Below are positions 1 to 5,140 of a stretch of DNA of 5,140 bases, one piece after another (position 1 is the first letter of the stretch; each line of letters opens with the position of its first letter). Under the pieces are notes generated by a model. It was not told where the DNA came from. It searched no databases and saw nothing but the letters and a program-made list of their open reading frames with translations. This stretch comes from Rubritepida sp. (GTDB lineage Bacteria; Pseudomonadota; Alphaproteobacteria; Acetobacterales; Acetobacteraceae). The stretch is taken from positions 1 to 5,140 of the forward strand of contig SKWC01000329.1 in the NCBI GenBank assembly GCA_007129145.1. Direction: 5' to 3'. The translations under genes were made by a program, and so were the position numbers.

Positions 1-494
1 AGCGCGCGCGCCAGCGCGACGCCTGCGATGTGCGGGATGGTGCCCGGCCCGGTCGAGGCGAAGTTCAGCTGCCCCGGCGCCGTGCGCGCCGCCGCCGCCA
101 GCTCGGCCAGGGTGCGCGGCCCCTGCTGCGTGGTCATCAGCACCACCGGCGTGTCGGCCACCTGGCAGAGCGGCGTGAAATCGGCCGGGCCATAGCTCAG
201 GTCCGCGCGGAAATGCGGCTGGATCACCATGGGGCCGAGCGGCGTCATCAGCAGCGTCAGCCCGTCGGGCTGCGCGCGCGCCACCTCGGCCGCGGCGATG
301 GTCCCGGCCGCGCCGGTGGCGTTGCGCACCACGACCGGCGCGCCGAGCCGGGCGGTCAGTTCAGGCGCCATCAGCCGCGCCATCAGATCGGACGGCCCGC
401 CGGCTGTGAAGCCGACCAGGATGGTGATGGGGGCCTGGGCGCGGGCGGGCAGCGCCAGCGCGCAGGCAAGCAGCACGATGGACAGGAACCGCAT
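1..494 (-). CDS. Bug/TctC-family tripartite tricarboxylate transporter substrate-binding protein, C-terminus cut by window edge
   Basis: This is a periplasmic solute-binding protein that captures a small carboxylate for a TctAB-type secondary transporter; the ligand is unknown. The first 164 codons are present, about half of the usual ~320 residues, and the frame stays open to the left edge. The N-terminus is a Sec signal peptide: MR, a hydrophobic core at residues 3-15, and a probable cut after ARA at residues 17-19. A cysteine at residue 11 lies too early for a convincing lipobox. Family signatures follow: VGFTAGGPSD (27-36), the RNATGAAGT stretch (57-65) before an A-PDG-T motif (74-80), and FASTGPGT (145-152) with H155. 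The start is fixed by AGGAGG (500-505) five bases upstream. No TctA/TctB membrane gene is in view, as is common for orphan Bug proteins. It diverges from the FAD dehydrogenase operon. Family assignment is firm; ligand is not. Confidence 0.93.
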   Translation of the reverse strand, partial: MRFLSIVLLACALALPARAQAPITILVGFTAGGPSDLMARLMAPELTARLGAPVVVRNATGAAGTIAAAEVARAQPDGLTLLMTPLGPMVIQPHFRADLSYGPADFTPLCQVADTPVVLMTTQQGPRTLAELAAAARTAPGQLNFASTGPGTIPHIAGVALARA

Positions 495-525
495 CGTTTC
501 CTCCTGACTGGTTTCTTATCCCGGC

Positions 526-555
526 ACGCTAGGCAGCCGCGGCGGCCCGGGGCAA
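526..555 (-). promoter_or_regulatory. Possible sigma70-type promoter of the substrate-binding protein gene
   Basis: On the minus strand there is TTGCCC (550-555), an 18-base spacer, and TAGCGT (526-531). A start near 519 would leave about a 25-base leader carrying the AGGAGG site at 500-505. The -10 match is weak, but the layout resembles the better promoter before the phasin gene (TTGACC, 18 bases, TAGCTT). I could not find an equally convincing promoter for the plus-strand operon in the same spacer. Confidence 0.4.
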
Positions 556-570
556 GCAAAACCGCCCCGG
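547..570. repeat. Perfect 7+7 bp inverted repeat in the divergent spacer
   Basis: CCGGGGC (547-553) and GCCCCGG (564-570) are perfect reverse complements around a 10-base AAGCAAAACC centre. This A-rich centre is unusual in such GC-rich DNA. The left arm overlaps the proposed -35 hexamer of the minus-strand gene, and the element lies 40 bp before the plus-strand start codon. It could be an operator shared by both divergent transcripts, or a hairpin in the plus-strand leader. Seven-bp GC palindromes are not rare at this composition. Confidence 0.5.
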
Positions 571-609
571 CTGTGCGGCCGCGCGGGCCTGCCGCATGAT
601 GCGCGCGCC

Positions 610-2019
610 ATGGACACCTCCGCCCCGCCCCGCCCGATTGACGCCGTTCTTGCCAGCCTCGCCCCGCTGCTGGGCGAACGCCTCTCGCTCAATCCCAGCC
701 TGCGCGCCCAGCACGCCCGCGGCGAGGACACCTCCACCCCCACCCTGCCCGACGCGGTGGCCTTCGCCGACACCACGGCTGAGGTCAGCGCCATCCTCGC
801 CGCCTGCAACGCGCATGGCGTGGCGGTGACGCCCTTCGGCGCGGGCACCAGCCTGGAGGGGCATGTGAACCCGGTGCGCGGCGGCATCTCGCTGGACCTG
901 TCGCGCATGACCGCCATCGAGGAGGTCAACGCCGCCGACATGGATTGCGTGCTGCGCCCGGGGGTGACGCGCCAGCAGCTCAACGCGCATCTGCGCGACC
1001 AGGGGCTGTTCTTCCCGGTGGACCCGGGCAGCCACGCCACGCTGGGCGGCATGTGCGCCACCCGCGCCAGCGGCACCAATGCCGTGCGCTACGGCACCAT
1101 GCGCGAGAACGTGCTGGGCCTTGAGGTCGTGCTGGCCGATGGCCGGGTCATCGAGACCGGCGGGCGCACCCGCAAGGCCGCGCATGGCTACGACCTGACG
1201 CGGCTTTTCATCGGCAGCGAGGGCACGCTGGGCGTCATCACCCGCATCCGGCTGCGGCTGCACGGCCTGCCCGAGGCCATGGTCAGCGCCGTCTGCCCCT
1301 TCCCCGACATCGGCGCGGCGGTGCGCAGCGTCATCGCCACCATGCAGGCCGGCATCCCCGTGGCGCGGATCGAACTGCTGGACGAAGCGCAGATGGCCGC
1401 CTGCATCGCCTATTCGAAGCTGGAGGGCATGGCCCCGACCCCCACCCTGTTCCTGGAATTCCACGGCAGCGAGGCCGGCGTGGCCGAGCAGGCCCAGGCC
1501 GTGGAGGAGATCGTCGCGGCCGAGGGCGGCGGCCCCTTCGCCTGGGCGCGCGAGGCCGAGGCCCGCAACCGGCTGTGGCAGGCCCGCCACGACGCCTATT
1601 GGGCCGGCCTTGCCTGGCGGCCCGGCAAGCGCGGCATCACCACCGATGTCTGCGTGCCCATCTCGCGGCTGGAGGAGGCGCTGCTGGGCGCCAAGCAGGA
1701 CATCGCCGACAGCGGCTTCGAGGCGCCCATCGTGGGCCATGTCGGCGACGGGAACTTCCACAGCATCATCCTGGTCGAGGAAGGCAACGCGGCCGAGATG
1801 GCCCGCGCCTGGGAGCTGGACCGCCGGATCGTCCGCCGCGCCCTGGCGCTGGGCGGCACCTGCTCGGGCGAGCATGGGGTGGGGCTGGGCAAGCGCCAGT
1901 TCATGGAGGAGGAGCATGGCGCCGCCGCGCTGGATGTGATGCGCGCGCTGAAGGCGACGCTCGATCCGCGCGGCATCCTGAACCCCGGCAAGCTGCTGCC
2001 CGACCCCTCGCCGGCATGA
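610..2019 (+). CDS. FAD-dependent D-lactate/D-2-hydroxyacid dehydrogenase (GlcD/LDHD-like FAD-binding oxidase)
   Basis: This flavoenzyme oxidises a D-2-hydroxyacid (D-lactate, glycolate or D-2-hydroxyglutarate class) to the 2-oxoacid and passes electrons to a quinone or cytochrome, probably on the cytoplasmic side of the membrane. At 469 residues it is full length. The PCMH-type FAD domain spans about residues 45-225, with PFGAGTSLEGH (75-85), DPGSHATLGGM (138-148) and GSEGTLGVIT (202-211). The FAD-oxidase C-terminal domain follows, with GHVGDGNFH (376-384) and SGEHGVG (419-425), ending in a DPRGILNPGKLLP motif. H377, H384 and E421 match the divalent-metal triad known in human D-2-hydroxyglutarate dehydrogenase, so the catalytic site looks intact. 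ATG 610 is the first in-frame Met and gives the expected N-terminus; no clear Shine-Dalgarno site precedes it. Its TGA overlaps the MFS start codon. The closest match by eye is the D-lactate dehydrogenase (cytochrome) subgroup; exact substrate is uncertain. Confidence 0.93.
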   Translation: MDTSAPPRPIDAVLASLAPLLGERLSLNPSLRAQHARGEDTSTPTLPDAVAFADTTAEVSAILAACNAHGVAVTPFGAGTSLEGHVNPVRGGISLDLSRMTAIEEVNAADMDCVLRPGVTRQQLNAHLRDQGLFFPVDPGSHATLGGMCATRASGTNAVRYGTMRENVLGLEVVLADGRVIETGGRTRKAAHGYDLTRLFIGSEGTLGVITRIRLRLHGLPEAMVSAVCPFPDIGAAVRSVIATMQAGIPVARIELLDEAQMAACIAYSKLEGMAPTPTLFLEFHGSEAGVAEQAQAVEEIVAAEGGGPFAWAREAEARNRLWQARHDAYWAGLAWRPGKRGITTDVCVPISRLEEALLGAKQDIADSGFEAPIVGHVGDGNFHSIILVEEGNAAEMARAWELDRRIVRRALALGGTCSGEHGVGLGKRQFMEEEHGAAALDVMRALKATLDPRGILNPGKLLPDPSPA

Positions 2020-3197
2020 ACGGCGCGCCGCGCGTCGTGGCGCTGGCGCTGCTGGCGCTGACGCTCGGCCATGTGTTCTCCAACGCGGTGCGCACCCTGC
2101 CGGCGGTGGCGGCCGATGTTCTCACGCGCGACCTCGCCATCACGGCCGAAACCCTGGCCGCCATCACCGGCGCCTTCCCGGCGGCCTTTGCGCTCGCGAT
2201 GGTGCCGGTGGGCGTGGCGCTGGACCGCTACGGGGTGCGGCCGGTGTCGCTGACGCTGCTGACGCTGGGGGGCTGTGGCGCGGTGCTGGCGGCGGTCGCG
2301 CCCTCGGCGGGGACTATGCTGCTGGCGCAGATCGTGCTCGGCGCGGGCTGCTCGGGCATGCTGATGGCGCCCATCACCCACGCCGCGCAGACGCTGGGCC
2401 AGCGCGAATTCGGCCTGTGGTCGGGGCTGATCCAGGCGATGGGCAATTCGGGCATGCTGCTCTCGGCCAGCCCGCTGGCCTTCCTGGTCGAGGCACTGGG
2501 CTGGCGCGCCGGCTACTGCGCCTGCGTGGGGCTGGCGGGGCTGGCCTTCGCCGCCGTCTTCGTCACGCTGCGCGCCGCCCCGCCGCGCCCCGCGCCCGAG
2601 CGCACCCTGCTGGGCGATACGCGCGCCGTGCTGCGGCTGGCGGTGGCGCCGCATCTGCGCGGGCTGTTCGCCATCGCCTTCGTCTCGGTCGGCGCGGTGC
2701 TGGGGCTGCGCGGGCTGTGGGGCGGGCCCTGGCTGATGGAGGTGAAGGGGATGGCGCGCATCCCCGCGGGCCATGTGCTGCTGGCCGGCACGGTGGCGCT
2801 GGTGCTGGGGCCGGCGCTGGCGGGCTGGGTGGCATCGCGGTTCGGCCGGCTGCCGCTGCTGCTGGCGGGCGGGCATGTGCTGGCCGCGCTGTGCATCCTG
2901 GGGCTGCTGGCGGCGGGGCACTTGCAGGGGCCGGTCTGGCTGGATGCGGCGCTGCTGTTCCTGTTCGGCCTGGCCATCTCCTTCCAGGTGCTGTGCTTCG
3001 CCCTGCTGCGCCCGCGCGTGGCGCCCGAGGAGGTGGGGCGCGCCCTGTCCGCCCAGAACATCCATTTCTTCGGCGGCGCAGCCGTGCTGCAGGCGCTCAG
3101 CGGCGTGGCCGCGCTGGCGGGAGGCATCGGCGCAGCCCTGCTGACCTTTGCTCTCGCGCTGCTGCTGGGCAGCGCGCTGTTCTGGCGCTGGCGGTGA
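2016..3197 (+). CDS. MFS transporter, 12 transmembrane segments
   Basis: This is an inner-membrane secondary transporter of 393 residues, the normal length for the superfamily. Twelve hydrophobic segments can be read: six before and six after a central hydrophilic loop at about residues 184-210 (PPRPAPERTLLGD). The loop between TM2 and TM3 has the superfamily motif A form GVALDRYGVRP (66-76), with D70 and R71 as key residues. TM4-TM5 are rich in Gly and small residues, and TM7 ends with GLWGGPWL. The start codon overlaps the dehydrogenase stop as ATGA (2016-2019) and has no purine-rich site upstream, so translation is probably coupled to the dehydrogenase. That pairing suggests import or export of the enzyme's substrate or product, but this is inference. 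A longer in-frame reading from 1575 lies inside the dehydrogenase gene and is not real. The stop lies at the foot of a shared hairpin. Confidence 0.92.
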   Translation: MNGAPRVVALALLALTLGHVFSNAVRTLPAVAADVLTRDLAITAETLAAITGAFPAAFALAMVPVGVALDRYGVRPVSLTLLTLGGCGAVLAAVAPSAGTMLLAQIVLGAGCSGMLMAPITHAAQTLGQREFGLWSGLIQAMGNSGMLLSASPLAFLVEALGWRAGYCACVGLAGLAFAAVFVTLRAAPPRPAPERTLLGDTRAVLRLAVAPHLRGLFAIAFVSVGAVLGLRGLWGGPWLMEVKGMARIPAGHVLLAGTVALVLGPALAGWVASRFGRLPLLLAGGHVLAALCILGLLAAGHLQGPVWLDAALLFLFGLAISFQVLCFALLRPRVAPEEVGRALSAQNIHFFGGAAVLQALSGVAALAGGIGAALLTFALALLLGSALFWRWR

Positions 3198-3213
3198 AGG
3201 GCCTCAGCCCTTC
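3196..3213. terminator. Bidirectional hairpin between convergent genes
   Basis: GAAGGGC (3196-3202) and GCCCTTC (3207-3213) form a perfect 7-bp stem around a CTCA loop. The MFS stop codon (3195-3197) overlaps the foot of the stem, and the phasin stop codon (complement of 3204-3206) lies in the loop. Only 6 bp separate the two reading frames. On the plus strand the stem is followed by TTCATCATCC, a weak T-tract, and no U-run follows on the minus strand. It is therefore a probable but not classical terminator for both transcripts. Confidence 0.6.
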
Positions 3214-3629
3214 TTCATCATCCCCTGGATCTCGTCCAGCGCCTCGGTGAAGCGGCGGTTCAGCACTTCCAGCGCCTCGCCGTTCGACTTCTGGATGAGG
3301 TCCGCCAGCTCCTTCATGGAGGCCATGGCGCGCTCATAGTTCGACTTCAGCAGCTCGGCCTGGCGGGCGGCCTTCTCGGCCGGGCTCCCATCGGGGCTGG
3401 CCGCGCCCTGCATGGCCTGGGACAGCTCGGCCATCGCCTGCTGCATCAGCTCCATGTTGCGCCGCGCGATGGCCTGCGCGCCCTCCATGGCGACGCGGTT
3501 GGCCTGGACCATCGCCTCCATGTTGCGCTTCTGCGCCTCGGCCAGCGCCTGGAAGTCCATCGTCCCCGGCATGGCCATGTCGCGGAACATCCGCATCATG
3601 TCCTCGGGGTTGAAGCCCTGACCTGACAT
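3204..3629 (-). CDS. Phasin family protein (polyhydroxyalkanoate granule-associated)
   Basis: Phasins coat polyhydroxyalkanoate granules in the cytoplasm and control their number and size. This one has 141 residues and is almost entirely amphipathic helix. The core AEAQKRNMEAMVQANRVAMEG (residues 30-50, key residues A32, Q33, N36, A39, A43, N44, A47, E49) followed by AQAIARRNMELMQQAM resembles the alphaproteobacterial Phasin_2 type. A short Gly/Pro/Ser break (about 75-83) precedes a second helical half ending in MMKKG. It is unusually methionine-rich: 18 of 141 residues. The start at 3629 is chosen because a good Shine-Dalgarno site precedes it and the family signature begins soon after. The same frame is open upstream to 3995 but runs into the neighbouring gene. 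It follows the TetR-fold gene on the same strand with a 100-bp gap holding its own promoter. No PHA synthase or depolymerase gene is in view. Confidence 0.88.
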   Translation of the reverse strand: MSGQGFNPEDMMRMFRDMAMPGTMDFQALAEAQKRNMEAMVQANRVAMEGAQAIARRNMELMQQAMAELSQAMQGAASPDGSPAEKAARQAELLKSNYERAMASMKELADLIQKSNGEALEVLNRRFTEALDEIQGMMKKG

Positions 3630-3636
3630 ATCCGTT

Positions 3637-3642
3637 CTCCCT
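3637..3642 (-). promoter_or_regulatory. Ribosome binding site that fixes the phasin start
   Basis: AGGGAG on the minus strand lies 7 bases before the ATG at 3629-3627. It decides in favour of the 141-residue protein over the longer open frame that reaches back to 3995. Confidence 0.75.
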
Positions 3643-3658
3643 GCGGAATCAGCCGGGG

Positions 3659-3688
3659 AAGCTAGCCGTGCGTCCTCCGGCGGGTCAA
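3659..3688 (-). promoter_or_regulatory. Probable sigma70-type promoter of the phasin gene
   Basis: On the minus strand TTGACC (3683-3688) matches the -35 consensus at five of six bases. After an 18-base spacer comes TAGCTT (3659-3664), which keeps the three most conserved -10 bases (T1, A2, T6). Transcription would start near 3652, giving a leader of about 22 bases with the ribosome binding site in it. A tandem 15-bp repeat begins 2 bp upstream of the -35 hexamer. Confidence 0.55.
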
Positions 3689-3729
3689 ACGCCGCCGAAT
3701 CTGGCGCCGCCGAATCTGGCTCCGGAGGA
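3673..3729. repeat. 8-bp inverted repeat flanking the tandem repeat
   Basis: TCCTCCGG (3673-3680) and CCGGAGGA (3722-3729) are exact reverse complements 41 bases apart. They enclose the phasin -35 hexamer and both 15-bp repeats. The outer arm abuts the last base of the TetR-fold gene stop codon. It may be a protein-binding pair, a weak read-through hairpin after the upstream gene, or chance. Confidence 0.4.
3691..3720. repeat. Perfect tandem direct repeat, 2 x 15 bp
   Basis: GCCGCCGAATCTGGC occurs at 3691-3705 and again at 3706-3720 without a mismatch or gap. Each copy contains an imperfect dyad of the form GCC-nn-AT-nn-GGC, and the junction makes GGCGCC. Lying just upstream of the phasin promoter, it is well placed for an activator. 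The unit is also five codons long and reads as repeated D-S-A-A-P/F in the phasin frame, so a simple slippage duplication is the alternative. Confidence 0.85.
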
Positions 3730-4425
3730 TCAGGCTGCGGCCGGGGCGGGGCCGGCGGGGTCTTCCGGCGCGGCGCCGGGCGGCGCGGCGTCTTCGGCGG
3801 CTGGCGTGTCGGTGGGCGTGTCATCGGGCTGGTTCTCCTCGCGGCCGAGACCGAAGCTGCGCGCGGCGCGGTCGGCCTGGTCCAGCGCGCGATCGAGCGC
3901 GGCCATGGTGGCCGAGAGATCGGCGCTCTCGTCCTTTTCCCAGGCGCGCAGCGTGGCCAGCCAGACGACGCCCAGCCCCTGGGCGCGCAGCGCACCCCTG
4001 GGGCCGCTGGCCTCCAGCCCGGCGGCCTCCAGCATCCAGCCCATGGCGCGCGGCTGCTCGGTGGCCAGCCACAGCGCCAGGAACGGGTCGCGCGGGAGGT
4101 CGCGCATCAGCCGGATGATGCCGGCGCGGTCGGCCTGCATCAGGTCTATGCGGCGCATCAGCACGTCGAACAGCCGGTCGCGCGCGGTCGAGGTCGCGTC
4201 ATCCAGCGTGCCCTCGATCACCCCCGCGTCCAGCGCCGCGGCATGGGCGCGCAGCAGTCCCAGCTGGCAGCCGAAGCGGCGGCGGATCTCGGACAGCGGC
4301 ACGCCCGCCTCGGCGGCGACCGCGCGCAGCGTGAGCGCGGACCACCCGCTGCCGGCCAGGACGCGCCAGAAGGCGGTGAGGACCGGATCGTCAACGGCGG
4401 GGGGCGGGGCGATGCTGCTGCTCAT
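3730..4425 (-). CDS. TetR-fold regulator-like protein with acidic Pro/Ala-rich tail
   Basis: This 231-residue protein has an N-terminal TetR-type helix-turn-helix: L31-T-L-R-A-V-A-A-E-A-G-V at 31-42, then SEIRRRF (45-51) and a leading L57/L58 for the next helix. The usual recognition-helix tyrosine is absent. The all-helical C-terminal domain (about 80-192) ends with WLATLRAWEKD and TMAALDRALDQADRAARS, a pattern I know from alphaproteobacterial TetR/COQ9-like proteins. Residues 197-231 form a disordered-looking tail with no basic or aromatic residue and nine prolines. The start at 4425 (MSSSIAPPP) sits 40 bp after the sugar dehydrogenase stop; an upstream ATG at 4506 would overlap that gene, and GTG at 4434 is a less likely option. 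No strong Shine-Dalgarno site is visible. It may regulate the adjacent phasin gene; this is inference, and DNA binding itself is not assured. Confidence 0.8.
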   Translation of the reverse strand: MSSSIAPPPAVDDPVLTAFWRVLAGSGWSALTLRAVAAEAGVPLSEIRRRFGCQLGLLRAHAAALDAGVIEGTLDDATSTARDRLFDVLMRRIDLMQADRAGIIRLMRDLPRDPFLALWLATEQPRAMGWMLEAAGLEASGPRGALRAQGLGVVWLATLRAWEKDESADLSATMAALDRALDQADRAARSFGLGREENQPDDTPTDTPAAEDAAPPGAAPEDPAGPAPAAA

Positions 4426-4465
4426 CCACGGCACATTGGCGCAAGGATACGCCCCGGCAAGCCAC

Positions 4466-5140
4466 TCATGCCGGTTCGAAGCGCAGAATCCGCCCCTGGC
4501 GCTCATCAGTCAGGGCCAGAAGGGCGCCATCGGGGGCGAAGATGACGTGCCGCAGGCGGCGTTCGCGCCAGAAGATGCGCTCTTCGGCGCCCGGAGTGTC
4601 GCCGTCCATGGCGATGCGCAGCAGCCCGGGCGGGTTCAGGCAGGCGATGAACAGGCTGCCCCGCCAGGCGGGTGCCGCGTGGGGCGGGGCGAAGGCAATG
4701 CCCGATGGGCTGATGGCCGGCACCCAGTGGCGCAGCGGCTGGGTGAACCCCGGCCCCTCGGTGCGGCCGCCGGCGATCTGCCCGCCCCAGTATTCGCGCC
4801 CATAGGTGACCTCAGGCCAGCCATAGTTCAGCCCGGGCTGGATCAGGTTCAGCTCATCGCCGCCGCGCGGGCCGAATTCCGCCGAGAACAGGCTGCCGGT
4901 GGCGGGGTTGTGCTGCATGCCCTGCGGGTTGCGGTGGCCGTAGCTCCAGACCTCGGGGCGCGCCTGCGCATGGGTCACGAAGGGGTTGTCGGCGGGAACG
5001 CGGCCGTCGCGGGTCAGGCGGATGATCTTGCCCGCCAGATCGTCCAGCCGCTGCGCGCGCTGCCGGTCATGGTTGCGGTCCCCGGTGGCGAGGAACACAT
5101 GATCCCCATCGGGGCTGAAGGTCAGCCGCCCGCCGTAGTG
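4466..5140 (-). CDS. PQQ-dependent sugar dehydrogenase (glucose/sorbosone dehydrogenase family), N-terminus beyond window
   Basis: The C-terminal 224 residues of a six-bladed propeller of the soluble glucose dehydrogenase/YliI family are present; members oxidise aldose sugars in the periplasm with PQQ. The fragment opens with HYGGRLTFSPDG (1-12), whose His matches the catalytic base (His144 in the Acinetobacter enzyme), then GDRN (20-23). GHRNPQG (68-74) carries the arginine equivalent to Arg228. FGPRGGDELNLIQPG (89-103) and LNYGWPE (104-110) are strong family signatures. RLRHV (195-199) matches the Arg-x-Arg PQQ contacts near the C-terminus, followed by APDGALLALTDE. The lysine expected in the S/A-L-K motif of the sixth blade appears to be Asn169 here. 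The GTG at 5098-5096 is internal, because the conserved HYGGR lies upstream of it. It is the first gene in view of a minus-strand series leading to the TetR-fold and phasin genes. Confidence 0.93.
   Translation of the reverse strand, partial: HYGGRLTFSPDGDHVFLATGDRNHDRQRAQRLDDLAGKIIRLTRDGRVPADNPFVTHAQARPEVWSYGHRNPQGMQHNPATGSLFSAEFGPRGGDELNLIQPGLNYGWPEVTYGREYWGGQIAGGRTEGPGFTQPLRHWVPAISPSGIAFAPPHAAPAWRGSLFIACLNPPGLLRIAMDGDTPGAEERIFWRERRLRHVIFAPDGALLALTDERQGRILRFEPA

Noticed and set aside
529..1917. 462-codon open frame antisense to the FAD dehydrogenase
   Set aside because: His/Ala/Gly/Gln-rich low-complexity translation with no family signature; a typical shadow of a high-GC gene whose sense strand has full motif conservation.
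1596..3065. 489-codon antisense frame opposite the dehydrogenase end and MFS gene
   Set aside because: Gln/Arg/His-rich repetitive translation, typical of the complement of Leu/Ala/Gly membrane-protein codons; no recognisable domain.
1575..3197. Longer N-terminal version (540 residues) of the MFS protein
   Set aside because: The extra 147 residues are Arg/Gly-rich shadow within the dehydrogenase gene; the ATG at 2016 gives a standard 393-residue transporter with TM1 at the N-terminus.
3743..3780. G-tracts on the plus strand that might form a G-quadruplex
   Set aside because: Three GGGG runs are close together, but the fourth tract is only GGG after a 17-base loop, and the tracts are explained by Pro/Ala/Gly codons of the TetR tail on the other strand.
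3630..3995. N-terminal extension of the phasin to a 263-residue protein
   Set aside because: It overlaps the TetR-fold gene, is mostly Arg/Pro/Thr shadow, and the ATG at 3629 has a good ribosome binding site and family-like N-terminus. The part next to the phasin is kept as a finding.
4426..4506. Extended start of the TetR-fold protein at 4506
   Set aside because: It would overlap the end of the sugar dehydrogenase gene and adds 27 residues without resemblance to the family; 4425 starts just before the helix-turn-helix region.
4466..5098. Full-length short sugar dehydrogenase starting at GTG 5098
   Set aside because: The frame is open to the window edge and the upstream 14 codons encode the conserved HYGGRLTFSPDG block, so the gene is truncated by the window, not short.

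Overview
This is a very GC-rich bacterial window with long antisense shadow frames and GC-ending codons. A Bug/TctC-type substrate-binding protein, a phasin next to a TetR-fold protein, and a PQQ sugar dehydrogenase point to an alphaproteobacterium. Acetobacteraceae (Roseomonas-like) is my best guess; this is inferred from gene content and composition, not from a marker gene. I see no rRNA, tRNA, CRISPR array, insertion sequence or phage gene, and the window is almost fully coding.

Left part (1-3197). A partial substrate-binding protein gene of the tripartite tricarboxylate transporter type (minus strand, 1-494) diverges from a two-gene operon on the plus strand. The operon has an FAD-dependent D-lactate/D-2-hydroxyacid dehydrogenase (610-2019) and a 12-helix MFS transporter (2016-3197), joined by an ATGA stop/start overlap. 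The 115-bp divergent spacer holds a perfect 7+7 bp inverted repeat that overlaps the -35 element of a possible promoter for the binding protein. The simplest reading is a small organic-acid (probably 2-hydroxyacid) uptake and oxidation locus; the substrate is not visible from sequence.

Right part (3204-5140), all on the minus strand. In transcription order: a PQQ-dependent sugar dehydrogenase (N-terminus beyond the right edge), a TetR-fold protein with an acidic Pro/Ala-rich tail, and a short, methionine-rich phasin. The two halves converge with 6 bp between stop codons, inside a perfect hairpin that probably terminates both transcripts. The phasin has its own plausible sigma70-type promoter and Shine-Dalgarno site, and a perfect tandem 15-bp repeat sits 2 bp upstream of its -35 hexamer.

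No clearly new multi-gene system is present. The points most worth checking are the phasin promoter repeats, the TetR tail/phasin junction, and an apparent loss of a PQQ-contact lysine in the sugar dehydrogenase.
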